Origin: Pyxidicoccus trucidator
GTDB taxonomy: Bacteria; Myxococcota; Myxococcia; Myxococcales; Myxococcaceae
DNA: 64,000 nt
Assembly: GCF_010894435.1 (NCBI RefSeq)
Contig: NZ_JAAIXZ010000001.1
Location: 464,322-528,321 of the forward strand
Reading direction: 5' to 3'
Position numbers and translations under genes: made by a program. Below are positions 39,888 to 49,167 of this stretch, in pieces. The notes under the pieces were generated by a model that saw only the letters and a program-made list of their open reading frames with translations, made no database searches and had not been told where the DNA came from. Positions within the stretch are counted from its first letter, which is position 1. Each line of letters starts with the position of its first letter.

Positions 39888-40393
39888 GCGGACACGGGTA
39901 GCGCGTCCAGGGACACGGGGAGGGGGAGCCGATTCTGACCGGCGCACAAGAGGAGGCCCCCGTCGGGCCCCTCCTCCAGGAGCTGGCCAAGCTGGTACTG
40001 GGCATCACGCGAGAAGCGCGCCCCGGCCCGGCCATGCTTCACGCGGCAGGACAGGACACCGTCCGGCTCCACGTGCAGCGAGGAGATGTCCAGCGCCTCG
40101 GCGGTGCGGTCACTCAGCCGGATGGAGACCCGCTCGTCCGGGGTGACGTCCACCGTGCGCACCTCGTAGGCGGCTCCCTCCACCTGGACGTAGCACCAGT
40201 CATTGCCGATGCGGAGCTGGTAGCGGCCAGCGTCGTCCAGCACCAGCGAGCTGTTGAAGAGCTCGATGATTTTCGGGTGCTGGATGGGCTCGTCGTCGTG
40301 CCACCAGCGCAGGGTGGCATCGAGTCGGATGCCGCTGTCCTCGCGGGTATGCCAGCGCTTGCCGGGAGGGGGCTGTCCGGTGGGAGGTTGCAT
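39884..40393 (-). CDS. DUF1285-like protein, 169 aa
   Basis: The pattern [28 protein letters not shown] and [18 protein letters not shown] resembles DUF1285, a two-domain family of unknown function with small beta-rich domains. There is no signal peptide. Tail-to-tail with recA, overlapping by 4 nt. Confidence 0.65.
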
Positions 40394-40450
40394 GGCCTCT
40401 CTTATGTGCGCGCGGGGCGCTGAGGATTCAAGCCCGTGGACCCCAGGCGC

Positions 40451-42151
40451 CTACCAGTTCCGGACAAGCTCCGTGTAGCCGCGGAAGGCCACGGCACCCC
40501 AGAAGTTCACCAGCACGCCAAGCGCCACCGCGGCCAGCACCGCGCGGTGGCGCAGGGACCAACCCCCCACGGCGAAGAGCAGGAGGAGATAGGGCGTGTA
40601 GTCGAGGCTGAAGCGGAAGCCGAACTGCATGTAGCCGGTGTTCTGGTACAGCAGGCCCGGCAGCGCACACACGGCCACGGTGAGCCATAGCGGCCAGTGC
40701 AGGCGCGGACGCGTCTTCGGGACGAGCAGGAAGACGAGCAGCGGCAGCGTCAGCAGCAGCGACAGCCCATGCGGGTCATAGGAAAGCTTCAGCGGCTCCA
40801 GCGACAGCCGCGGCAGCTTGAAGAAGGCGGCCTCCAGGTTGCGCGACAGGTATTCCCAGTTGAACAGGCCCCAGCGGTCGATGTCCGTGTTGACGCGGTT
40901 GTTGAAGAGGAAGCCATGGCCGAACTCACCGGGACGACCGAAGCGGTAGACGTTGTACGCCGCCGCGAGCAGCCCGAGGGGCGCGGCTCCCAGCGCGAAC
41001 AGGCCCACCTTCCGCGCCGCGGGCTTCCAGTCCCGGCCCAGCGCCTTGAGCTGCGCCAGGCGGGACTCCGGCCCGGGGCACAGCGCCTCCAGGACGAAGA
41101 ACAGGCCGGTGAAGAGCAGCGGCGCGCGAGTGAGCGTAGCCATGGAGAAGAACAGGCCGGCGAGCACCGGCCGGTGGGCGCGCACCGCGTTGCGCGCATA
41201 GAGGCAGGTGAACGCCACGCCCATGACCTCGGCGCTGAACCAGACCTCGCCGCGAATGGCGCAGTAGAAGAACAGGGTGCCGAAGGCGAGGATGAGCGCG
41301 AGTGCGATGTTCTCGTCGCGGTTGCGCGCCGTCTCGCCCTCCTTCGCCAGGAAGCGCAGCAGCGAATAGAAGAGCGCCACCGCCAGCGCGCCGACGATGA
41401 CGCCGAAGGAGGTGTCGTTGAACTGGTAGCCGTGCAGCGCGACGAAGGGCAGCATCACCACTGCGGGGAAGGACGGGAAGCTCACGAACCAACGGTCGCT
41501 CGGGAGCGGCCGACCCTCGCAGCGGACCTTCTCGCCGCCCACCACCCGCACGCAGGCCCAGTCCTCCAGGTTCGGCAACACCTGCGGGTCGATGTCCAGC
41601 CGGCCGTCCAGCCACGACTGCGCCTGGTAGACGAAGTGCGGCGCCGCGCTCTGGCGCAGGAAGCGCTGCGAGCTGAAGCTGGCCAGCACCACGAAGGCCA
41701 CGAGGAACAGCACCACTTCCACCCGGTAGGCGGACAGCCACACGCGCAGGATGTTGAGCGGCAGCCCTCCAGACGGGGTGGCGCCTTGCGACGGTACGGC
41801 GGAGCCACCGGCCCCGGCGGCGGGGGCACTCGTGTCGGAGCCGCCGTGCTCGGAAGCGGAGGACGTGGCGGCGGCATCGGGCCCGGAGGCGAACGTCGGT
41901 GCGGCCTGGCCACCCGGGCCGGTTGCGGCCGAGCCGGCGTGGCCTTGCTCCGAGGCGGACGTCGGCGCAGCCTTGCCGCCCGAGGCGGGTGCGTCCAGGC
42001 GAGCGTGGCCTTGCTCCGGGGCGGACGTCGGCGCGGCCTTGCCGCTCGTGTCGGCCCCGGCGGCGGGCGCCGATGCCGTGGTGCCGGACCGGCCGGGCGT
42101 TCCTGGCGCGGAGGAGGACGGACGGGGGCGCTTGGACTTGGAGCGGCTCAT
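40451..42151 (-). CDS. Glycosyltransferase-like polytopic membrane protein with repetitive N-terminus
   Basis: A 566-aa membrane protein with about 10-12 membrane helices. The N-terminal about 120 residues are a soluble Ala/Gly/Ser/Pro region with tandem repeats (APTSASEQGHA), and the helical part contains a loop rich in charge (WACVRVVGGEKVRCEGRPLPSDRW), as in GT-C-type mannosyl/arabinosyl transferases (polyprenyl-phosphate sugar donors), although the DxD/ExD motif expected early in the sequence is not obvious. Its start overlaps the cinA stop by 4 nt (ATGA), so they are coupled. Confidence 0.7.
   Translation of the reverse strand: MSRSKSKRPRPSSSAPGTPGRSGTTASAPAAGADTSGKAAPTSAPEQGHARLDAPASGGKAAPTSASEQGHAGSAATGPGGQAAPTFASGPDAAATSSASEHGGSDTSAPAAGAGGSAVPSQGATPSGGLPLNILRVWLSAYRVEVVLFLVAFVVLASFSSQRFLRQSAAPHFVYQAQSWLDGRLDIDPQVLPNLEDWACVRVVGGEKVRCEGRPLPSDRWFVSFPSFPAVVMLPFVALHGYQFNDTSFGVIVGALAVALFYSLLRFLAKEGETARNRDENIALALILAFGTLFFYCAIRGEVWFSAEVMGVAFTCLYARNAVRAHRPVLAGLFFSMATLTRAPLLFTGLFFVLEALCPGPESRLAQLKALGRDWKPAARKVGLFALGAAPLGLLAAAYNVYRFGRPGEFGHGFLFNNRVNTDIDRWGLFNWEYLSRNLEAAFFKLPRLSLEPLKLSYDPHGLSLLLTLPLLVFLLVPKTRPRLHWPLWLTVAVCALPGLLYQNTGYMQFGFRFSLDYTPYLLLLFAVGGWSLRHRAVLAAVALGVLVNFWGAVAFRGYTELVRNW
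41889..42050. repeat. 66-nt tandem repeat in the membrane-protein gene
   Basis: Two nearly identical 66-nt units (from 41937 and 42003) plus a diverged partial unit before them encode the 22-residue GKAAPTSASEQGHA-type repeats at the N-terminus of the product of 40451-42151. They are in frame, so copy number could change without breaking the gene. Confidence 0.7.
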
Positions 42152-43419
42152 GGGGTGGTGGGCGCGGCGAGCAGGTGCCGCCGCAGCATTTCCAGGGTGT
42201 GGGAAGCGGCGAACAGGCGCACGCGGTCGCGGTCGCCGGAGAGGGTGATGCGGTCGCAGCGGGTGGGCATCCCCGCGCCGGCCAGCGCGCAGTACACGGT
42301 GCCTACCGGGTCCTCCGGCGTGCCACCGCCCGGACCGGCGTAGCCCGTCACCGACAGGCCATATGTGGTGCCGCAAGCGGCGCGCACGCCCTCGGCCATG
42401 GCAACGGCCGTCTCACGCGACACGGCGGTGTGGCGCTCCAGCACCTCCGGAGGGACTCCCACCCACGCGGTCTTCATCTTCTCCGCGTACACCACCGCGC
42501 CTCCGATGAAGACGCTGCTGGCGCCCGGCACCGCCGTGAGCTGCTGGGCGATGAGGCCCCCGGTGCAGCTCTCCGCCGCCGCCAGCGTGGCCCCTGCCCT
42601 TCCGAGCAGGCCCAGCAGCGCCGGGGCGTACTCCTCGGCGTCGGCGCCGAACACGTGAGCGCCCAGCACCCGCCGACAGTCCGCCTCGGCGGCGGCGAGC
42701 GCGGCGTCGGCCTGGGCCTGCGAGGGAGCCTCGGACATCAGCTTCAGGTGGTTCTCCGGCGCGTGCGTGCGGAAGCCGAACACCACCTGCGGGTGGCTCG
42801 GCGCCAGGGGCATCACCTGCAGGTCCAGCGTCGACTCACCCAGGCCCACCGTGCGCAGCAGGCGGAAGGCACGGCTCGTGCGGCCGGGCTCCGCCTCCAG
42901 CCACGTCCGGATGCGAGGCAGCACCTCGCCTTCCAGCAGGGCCTTGAACTCGCGCGGCACGCCGGGGAGGAAGAAGAGCCGGCAGCGCCCCAGGGTGAGG
43001 ATGACGAGGGGCGCGGAGCCCGCCGGGTTGCGCACCGGCTCGGAGCCCTGGGGGATGCGCGCCATGCGCAGCTGCCCGGCGTTGAGGGGCGACGACATGC
43101 CCCTCTCGGCGTAGCGCTCCTTCAGCCAGCCGAGCACCCGGGCGTCCTCCTCCAGCGGCACACCCGCGGCGGCGGCGGCGCACTCGAGCGTGAAGTCGTC
43201 CGACGTGGGGCCCAGCCCCCCGGACACCACCACCACGTCGGCGCGGGAGGCCGCGGCCAGCAGCGCATGGGTGATGTCCGGCTTCACGTCCCCGACCAGC
43301 ACCACGCGCTCGACCTTCACTCCCAGGTCGAAGAGGCGGGCCTCCAGGTACGTGCTGTTGGTGTCCGTGATGAGGCCGGTGACGAGCTCGTCACCGGTGC
43401 ACAGCAGCTCGACGCGCAT
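42148..43419 (-). CDS. cinA: CinA-like nicotinamide mononucleotide deamidase-related protein
   Basis: A 423-aa two-domain protein. The N-terminal MoaB-like domain has GDELVTGLITDTNS and VVSGGLGPTSDD; the C-terminal PncC-like domain has the Ser of ESCTGGLIAQQLT and GYAGPGGGTPEDPVGTV. It removes the amide from NMN and cleaves ADP-ribose-type substrates, recycling pyridine nucleotides. Translationally coupled to the downstream membrane-protein gene. Confidence 0.95.
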   Translation of the reverse strand: MRVELLCTGDELVTGLITDTNSTYLEARLFDLGVKVERVVLVGDVKPDITHALLAAASRADVVVVSGGLGPTSDDFTLECAAAAAGVPLEEDARVLGWLKERYAERGMSSPLNAGQLRMARIPQGSEPVRNPAGSAPLVILTLGRCRLFFLPGVPREFKALLEGEVLPRIRTWLEAEPGRTSRAFRLLRTVGLGESTLDLQVMPLAPSHPQVVFGFRTHAPENHLKLMSEAPSQAQADAALAAAEADCRRVLGAHVFGADAEEYAPALLGLLGRAGATLAAAESCTGGLIAQQLTAVPGASSVFIGGAVVYAEKMKTAWVGVPPEVLERHTAVSRETAVAMAEGVRAACGTTYGLSVTGYAGPGGGTPEDPVGTVYCALAGAGMPTRCDRITLSGDRDRVRLFAASHTLEMLRRHLLAAPTTP

Positions 43420-43491
43420 GGGCCGCGCATCCTAGCGGCAGCGGGCGGCGGCGGCACGGACTGAAGGAGCGCCGTCCGCCGCTCCGGGTTC

Positions 43492-44367
43492 CTACAGGTA
43501 GGCGGGGCCGTCGTTGCCCGGGCCGGCCTCGGCCTCGGAGTCCTCGTCCTCTTCGTCCTCGTCGTCGATGACGGAGGCGACAGCCACCGCGGCCACCGCG
43601 CCAGAGGCCACCTTGCGAGCCACCAGGTGGCTGCGCACCTGCACCGCGGACTCCACCAGCCCGAGCGCCAGGTACGCCCCGCAGCACGCCACCAGCACCC
43701 AGGCCGGATGGAACTGCGTGGCAATCACCACCCCGCCAAGCACCATCAGCATGAAGGCCAGCGCGCTCTTCCGATTCGGCCGCGCGTCCTTGAAGGTGCG
43801 GTAGCGCACCGTGGACACCATCAGCAGGGACAGCGCCGCCACGGCCACCGCCATGGGCACGGCCGCCGCGGCCGCCAGGGGCTCGCCCCCCGCCGCCGCG
43901 TGGTGGGAGATGATGACCGACACCAGCATTCCGGCGGCAATCGGGATGGGCAGCCCCACGAAGAAGCGGCCACCACCACCGTGCGGGTTGCGCGCCGCCA
44001 GCACGTTGAAGCGCGCCAGCCGCAGCGCGCCGCACGCGGCGAACGCGAAGGAGATGAACAGGCCCGCGAAGCCCAGGGGCGCGAGCGCCCACTTGTAGAC
44101 CAGGAGGCCCGGCGCGGCCCCGAACGAGATGACGTCCGCCAGGCTGTCGAGCTGCACCCCGAAGTCGCTCTGCGTCTTCGTCAGGCGGGCCACCCGGCCG
44201 TCGAACCCGTCGAAGAACATGGCGAAGAAGATGGCCAGGGCCGCCTGGTAGAACTGCACCGGACCCGCCTCACCCGAGCAGAGGGTGATGGCGTAGAAGC
44301 CACAGAAGATGGACGTGACGGTGAAAAGGTTCGGAAGCACGAACATCAGTTTCCGCAGCTTCATCAT
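43492..44367 (-). CDS. pssA: CDP-diacylglycerol-serine O-phosphatidyltransferase
   Basis: A 291-aa membrane enzyme making phosphatidylserine, the precursor of phosphatidylethanolamine. The CDP-alcohol phosphotransferase motif is complete: DGFDGRVAR, then eight residues, then GVQLDSLAD. Eight or so helices. The C-terminus is an acidic tail (DDEDEEDEDSEAEAG) not typical of the family. The start is MM, with GAGGAAG upstream. Confidence 0.95.
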   Translation of the reverse strand: MMKLRKLMFVLPNLFTVTSIFCGFYAITLCSGEAGPVQFYQAALAIFFAMFFDGFDGRVARLTKTQSDFGVQLDSLADVISFGAAPGLLVYKWALAPLGFAGLFISFAFAACGALRLARFNVLAARNPHGGGGRFFVGLPIPIAAGMLVSVIISHHAAAGGEPLAAAAAVPMAVAVAALSLLMVSTVRYRTFKDARPNRKSALAFMLMVLGGVVIATQFHPAWVLVACCGAYLALGLVESAVQVRSHLVARKVASGAVAAVAVASVIDDEDEEDEDSEAEAGPGNDGPAYL

Positions 44368-44480
44368 TCCCTCGACTTCCTCTGATGCCCGTGAGTTCCG
44401 GCGGCAGGACGGCGGGTGAACGGACCTTAGCAGGGTTTTATTTGCGCCAACGTCGCCCTGGGGTCCGTTATGGAGGCGGA

Positions 44481-45599
44481 ATGGATGCTTGGCGGTGGGG
44501 CGTGTGGGTGCTGGTCGCCGTGCTCGCCCTGGTGCTGTGGAACGTCGTATGGGTAGCAGCCGTGCGGCGGTGGTACCGCCCCCGGACGGAGCTGCCCCAG
44601 GCCCTGCGCGCCCGATGCGACGACGGCTGGGAGCTGGTCGTCCACGCGAGGCGGGCCCCGGTGCGCCGTTTCGAGGAGCCGGTGCTGCTGTGCCATGGGC
44701 TCGCGGCCAACCGGTACACCTTCGACTTCGAGCCACCCTACTCGGTAGCACACTACCTGGCCGAGGCCGGCTTCGACTGCTTCAGCGTCGAGTGGCGTGG
44801 CACCGGCCACTCGCGGGAGCCGCCCAGGGGCCGACGCTATACGGACTTCACCATCGACGACCACATCCTTCATGACGGGCCGGCGCTGCTGGAGCTGGCG
44901 CTGAAGGAGACAGGGGCGAAGCGGGCCTTCTGGCTCGGCCACTCGCTGGGGGGGCTGGTGGGCTACGGGGTGGCCCAGGGCGCTGACGGCGCGAAGCTGG
45001 CCGGGCTGCTCACCCTGGGAGCACCCGTGCACTTCAAGTCCGGGCCCCTGATGCGCTCGCTCATCGCCATGGGCGTGCGCGCCGCGTGGCCCGCGCGCTT
45101 CCGCCAGGAGTGGATGAGCGCCAGCCTCGCGCCCTTCCTCGGCTACGTCACCCTCCCCCTGTCCGATTTGCTCGTGAATCCCGAGCACATCCCTCCGCGC
45201 ATCCAGCGGCAGGTCTACGCGAACATGATGTCGTCGATGAGCCGCAAGGTGCTGCTCCAGTTCCAGGACTGGATTGAGCACGACGCGTTCCGCTCGTTCG
45301 ACCGCGTCACGGACTGGCGCGCGGGAATCTCCCGGCTGCAGCTGCCCCTGCTCGTCATGGGCGGCAGCTCGGACCGGCTGGCCACACAGGAGAACGTGGA
45401 GTCCCAGTTCGCGCTCGCCACCTCGCCAGACCGCACGCTGCATGTCTTCGGCAGGGACCACGGCGACAAGATGGACTACGGGCACGGGGACCTCGTCTTC
45501 GGCACCGGCGCGCCGCAGGAGGTCTACCCCGTCATCCGGGAGTGGCTGGAGCAACACGCCACGCTCCTGCCCTCCGCGTCCGTGCCGCCTCCGGCCTGA
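44481..45599 (+). CDS. Alpha/beta hydrolase with N-terminal membrane anchor
   Basis: A 372-aa protein with one N-terminal membrane helix (GVWVLVAVLALVLWNVVWV) and a hydrolase domain. The nucleophile elbow is GHSLGG, the oxyanion region CHGLAANRYTFD, and a late Asp (SSDRLATQE) and His (RDHGDKMDYGHGD) complete the triad. It resembles lipase- or esterase-like polyhydroxyalkanoate-type hydrolases. Substrate unknown. Start has TGGAGG upstream; divergent from pssA. Confidence 0.82.
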   Translation: MDAWRWGVWVLVAVLALVLWNVVWVAAVRRWYRPRTELPQALRARCDDGWELVVHARRAPVRRFEEPVLLCHGLAANRYTFDFEPPYSVAHYLAEAGFDCFSVEWRGTGHSREPPRGRRYTDFTIDDHILHDGPALLELALKETGAKRAFWLGHSLGGLVGYGVAQGADGAKLAGLLTLGAPVHFKSGPLMRSLIAMGVRAAWPARFRQEWMSASLAPFLGYVTLPLSDLLVNPEHIPPRIQRQVYANMMSSMSRKVLLQFQDWIEHDAFRSFDRVTDWRAGISRLQLPLLVMGGSSDRLATQENVESQFALATSPDRTLHVFGRDHGDKMDYGHGDLVFGTGAPQEVYPVIREWLEQHATLLPSASVPPPA

Positions 45600-45614
45600 G
45601 GCCCTGTGAGAGAC

Positions 45615-45636
45615 TGGAGCGTGACGCCTCGCTCCA
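45615..45636 (+). terminator. Candidate terminator after the hydrolase gene
   Basis: A 7-bp perfect stem (TGGAGCG / CGCTCCA) with an 8-nt loop begins 15 nt past the hydrolase stop and is followed by CCCTTTCC. It also faces the end of the convergent gene at 45724. Confidence 0.4.
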
Positions 45637-45723
45637 CCCTTTCCGCGAGTCCGCCGCAAGCGTGCCCGAGGCCACGGATGCGCGCCCCCGGGCACGGGCA
45701 TCCCATGGCGCTTCCCTGAGTCG

Positions 45724-47403
45724 TCAGCGCGGAGCCCCGGACTCGCTGGCGGGGCGCTCGACACACGGGGCGGACAGGCCGCGCACGTCCGCCGCGCGCA
45801 CGTGCTCCAGGCGCACTCGGGTGGCGCCCTTGCACTCAGTCCAGGCGAGGCCCTCGGAAAGGTCGCTCGCGCTGAGGTCGTCCACCCGTAGCTCTCCGCC
45901 TCCCATGGCGGACAGGGCGACTCCACTCTTGTGGACTTCCAGACTGGGGGCTTCCAGCTTCGCGAGCGTGTCCACCGCCACTCCCGCGCGCTGACAGCCT
46001 CGCAGGTCCGCCTCGCGCAGCACCACGCGGGCATCCTGCGCGGCCAACACGCACGCTCCCGCCACGTCGCGCACCCGCACGGCCTCCACGTCCGCGTCCA
46101 CCTGACGCAGGTGCAGTCCATCCCCAGCAGCGCCGTCTCCCGAGGTCACCCCGGTGATGGAGCCGCGGCGCAGCCGCAGCTTCCCGCTCAGGGCCGACAG
46201 CCCGTACTCGGCCGAGCCGTTCACCTCGAAGCGCCGCACCTCCATGTCGCCACCCACGAACTGGAGTCCCCCGAACTCGCCGCTGTCCTTCACTCGCACG
46301 TCCTCGAGCACCCCTGTTGAGCGCACCACCCCCAGGCCCGCGCGCCGGGCGCCCTCCGAAAAGAAGCCCCGCACGTCGAGCCTCCGCGCGTTCATGGCCG
46401 AGAGCCCGTACTCGTGCCCCGTCACCCGCACGTCCTCGAGGACCAGCGTGCCGTCCACCACGGAGAAGGCCGAGCCCGTGCCCCCCTCCGCCACCGCGCG
46501 CCGCACCTCCGCGTGCCCACTGTCCACGCCTAGCGCGGACACCGGCCCGGAGAAGCGCACGTCCTCCAGCTCCACGCGGGCTCGCGTCCCCCGGATCCGC
46601 ACCGCGCGCCGGTAGGGCCCGGTGAAGGTACCGCGGGTGATGCGCGCTTCCGCCACGGCGGGAAGGAGCGCCGAACCCTGGGGTGCTCGCGCTGGCGCTT
46701 CGGGGCGGGGCAGCGCCCGTGGCTCCGGTGGCACCTTTGCCTCCGCCGAGGCTCCGGGCGCTGACGCTGTCGGTGCGCCCTCCGCCGCAGTGGGCCCTGG
46801 CCCGGACGCTGGCGATGCTCCCTCCCCCGATGCTCCGGACTCAGGCTCCAGCGGCCCGCCTTCCACCAGGACTCCCGTGGTCTCGGCGACGGTGGCCACG
46901 AAGGTTCCGGACTCCACCACCAGTTGCCCGGCCTCGACCCGCACCGCGCCCGTGCGTTGGCCGGTGAAGTCCACCCGCTCCAGCCGCACCCGGCCGCCGC
47001 CCGTCACCTCCAGCCCCCAGCCTCCGCCGCGCACCGCGAGCTTCACCAGCTCCGCGTCCCGGCCCGCCCGCAGCACCGGAGCGTCCTTCCCGTCCACGGC
47101 CAGCACCGAGTCCGCTCCGTTCCCCTCCAGACGTACGCCCTCGGGCAGGGTGAAGGGCCCCGGGTACGTCCCCGGCCCCAGGTGCACCGTCAGCGGACCG
47201 GGCCGGGCCAGCGCCTCGGCCAGCGAGCGCAGGGGCCTCGCCTGCGAGCCGTCTCCGAGCCCGGGCCCGGACTCCGCCGCGTCCACCCACAGGTGGGTGC
47301 GGGTCCCCCCTGGCGGAGGCGCGTCGCGCGGCGCCGCCCTCTGACAGGTGCACAGCACGAGGATCAGCGGAAGGAACGTTGGAAAGCGCACGCGGGCGGG
47401 CAC
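45724..47403 (-). CDS. Secreted right-handed beta-helix protein
   Basis: A 559-aa protein beginning at a GTG with GGGGAGG seven nt upstream. The signal peptide (VRFPTFLPLILVLCTC) ends at a non-canonical cysteine site. Then many short repeated beta-helix coils rich in Val/Arg/Leu (for example RVELEDVRFSGPV and VLEDVRVKDSGEFG), in the pectate-lyase-like parallel beta-helix pattern. A 65-residue Ala/Pro/Gly segment (about 205-270) interrupts the helix. Such proteins are surface glycan-binding or -cutting proteins; no catalytic motif is seen. Confidence 0.75.
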   Translation of the reverse strand: MPARVRFPTFLPLILVLCTCQRAAPRDAPPPGGTRTHLWVDAAESGPGLGDGSQARPLRSLAEALARPGPLTVHLGPGTYPGPFTLPEGVRLEGNGADSVLAVDGKDAPVLRAGRDAELVKLAVRGGGWGLEVTGGGRVRLERVDFTGQRTGAVRVEAGQLVVESGTFVATVAETTGVLVEGGPLEPESGASGEGASPASGPGPTAAEGAPTASAPGASAEAKVPPEPRALPRPEAPARAPQGSALLPAVAEARITRGTFTGPYRRAVRIRGTRARVELEDVRFSGPVSALGVDSGHAEVRRAVAEGGTGSAFSVVDGTLVLEDVRVTGHEYGLSAMNARRLDVRGFFSEGARRAGLGVVRSTGVLEDVRVKDSGEFGGLQFVGGDMEVRRFEVNGSAEYGLSALSGKLRLRRGSITGVTSGDGAAGDGLHLRQVDADVEAVRVRDVAGACVLAAQDARVVLREADLRGCQRAGVAVDTLAKLEAPSLEVHKSGVALSAMGGGELRVDDLSASDLSEGLAWTECKGATRVRLEHVRAADVRGLSAPCVERPASESGAPR

Positions 47404-47719
47404 TCTAGCGCCTCCCCGCACGGGGGCGCGGGAATGCGATCAGCGGCGCCCGCCAAGTGATCATTATTCCAAAGACTTTCTTTCAAAGACGATCACCCAC
47501 CGCTGTTTCAAACCTCACTGCCGGTGGAGTGTCGGAATGAGACACGAGCTGGCGACTTCTCCTCTGTACGCCCGGTGTTTCACAGAGCCAACTTTTCGTC
47601 CCGAGGCCGATTTTTCGGCCTCGGAGCGCTGCCAGCATTGACAGGGAAAAGAGCGATTTGTTACCACCGTTCGGGTTAAGGACTTTCAAGGCCAGACAAC
47701 GCAAGGACGGAGGGGCGTA
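47404..47719 (+). promoter_or_regulatory. 316-nt divergent regulatory region before the HU gene
   Basis: More AT-rich than its surroundings and without a supportable gene. It contains a perfect 24-nt palindrome at 47601-47624 (CCGAGGCCGA, TTTT, TCGGCCTCGG) and, 13 nt later, TTGACA (47638) with TTACCA (47661) after 17 nt as a weak candidate promoter of the HU gene. The GGAGGGG ribosome site follows before the ATG. Confidence 0.55.
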
Positions 47720-47989
47720 ATGACCAAGGCAGAGCTCGTCGAGGTGGTGGCGGCGCAGACACGTCTCACCAAGAAGTCCGCGGCGCAGATCCTCGACATC
47801 GTCTTCACCAACATCGGCAAGGCGGTGAAGAAGGACGCCCGCTTCAGCTACCCCGGCTTCGGCACCTGGTCGGTGCGCTCGCGCAAGGCGCGGAAGATCC
47901 GCAACCCGCAGACGAACGAGATGATGAAGCTGAAGGCCTCGAAGACCATCGGCTTCCGGCCCGCCAAGGAGCTGAAGAACTCGCTGTAG
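47720..47989 (+). CDS. HU-family DNA-bending protein
   Basis: An 89-aa HU/IHF protein. N-terminus MTKAELVEVVAAQTRLTKKSA; the beta arm is FGTWSVRSRKARKIRNPQTNEMM, ending GFRPAKELKNSL, and the arm carries the proline that inserts into DNA. HU compacts the chromosome and aids recombination and replication. Strong Shine-Dalgarno. Confidence 0.95.
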   Translation: MTKAELVEVVAAQTRLTKKSAAQILDIVFTNIGKAVKKDARFSYPGFGTWSVRSRKARKIRNPQTNEMMKLKASKTIGFRPAKELKNSL

Positions 47990-48051
47990 GCCGTCCTCCC
48001 GGTACCGCTCGCGGTCGCCCCAGGGGCACCGTCAGCGGACCGGGTCTACGT

Positions 48052-49056
48052 TCAGGGGCGCTGACCCACCGGGCGGCGCCCCTGATTCGTTGCGGGGCCC
48101 ACGGCCTCGCGACCCAGGGCCATGGGCGGCACCTCCACCGGGGACGCCTCGTCGCCGCCCAGCGCATCCAGCGGATCCAGCGGCTGGCCGTCCCGCCACA
48201 GCTCGAAGTGCAGGTGGACGCCCGTGGCCAGCCCCGTCTCACCCGCCAGGCCCAGCGCGTCGCCGCGCTCAAGGACTTCTCCCGGCTCCACCAGCACACG
48301 GGACAGGTGGCTGTAGCGCGTCACCCAGCGGCCCGCGTGCTGCACCTCCACCTGGTTGCCGTGGTCGCCATTCCACCCGGCGCGCAGCACCACGCCCCTC
48401 TCGGCGGTGTAGATGGCCTGCCCCTGGCTCGCGGCCAGGTCCACGCCCAGGTGGCGGCGGTGCTCGCCCGTCACCGGGTGCCAGCGCTGGCCGAAGAGGC
48501 TGGTGATGGAGACCGGGGCCAGCGGCCACGCGAGGCGCGGGTGCCCCTCTGCCTCCTCCGGGTGCGCCACGCGGCGCAATTCCGCCAGGAGCAACGCGAG
48601 CCGCCCCACGCGCTGCACCACCGCCTCCGCCAGCGCGCCCGGCATGTCACCGTACGCACGGCCGTCCTGCTCCAGCTCGGACTCCAGCACGCTCCGGGCC
48701 CGCCCCAGGTCGCGTAGGTCCGCTCCCCCCATCGGCCGCGCCAGGAAACCGTCCATGGCCCGGTTCATGGCCTCCCAGTTCGCCACCTGCGTCGCGGGCA
48801 TCGTCCCGCCCCGGGCCACCTGCGTGCGGTAGACCCGGGCCCGCTCCGCGAACGAGGCGAGCGCGGCCTGGAGCGTCTCGGGTGTGGACAGGTACGTGTC
48901 CGGCGACACGGCGGGGGCAGGGCCGTCCACGCTTGCTGGCGCGGGCGGCTGCGAGCGCGAGGCGCCATACAGCTCCTCGAAGCTCATCTTCGGCTCCGCG
49001 CGGGGAGCGGCGCAGGCACAGGCAGTGAGGAGGAAGAGGAGGCTCGGGCGGCGCAC
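48052..49056 (-). CDS. M23-family peptidase lipoprotein (LytM)
   Basis: A 334-aa lipoprotein with lipobox LTAC (about residues 10-13). The C-terminal LytM domain has the zinc residues: H in RRHLGVDLA with D four residues later, and HLHFEL. Such enzymes cut peptidoglycan cross-links in cell division and growth. The middle part is helical (about residues 60-150) and may be a coiled coil. The start is MRRPSLLFLL. Confidence 0.9.
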   Translation of the reverse strand: MRRPSLLFLLTACACAAPRAEPKMSFEELYGASRSQPPAPASVDGPAPAVSPDTYLSTPETLQAALASFAERARVYRTQVARGGTMPATQVANWEAMNRAMDGFLARPMGGADLRDLGRARSVLESELEQDGRAYGDMPGALAEAVVQRVGRLALLLAELRRVAHPEEAEGHPRLAWPLAPVSITSLFGQRWHPVTGEHRRHLGVDLAASQGQAIYTAERGVVLRAGWNGDHGNQVEVQHAGRWVTRYSHLSRVLVEPGEVLERGDALGLAGETGLATGVHLHFELWRDGQPLDPLDALGGDEASPVEVPPMALGREAVGPATNQGRRPVGQRP

Positions 49057-49167
49057 GGCAGCGCGATTCTACCATGCCCCGCCCGGGCGCCTCCTCATGC
49101 TCCGGGAGTGGGCTCCCGGGTGTCCGGTGGTCCGCGTTTCACGCGGCGTGGAGGCAGGCGCCCCCGC

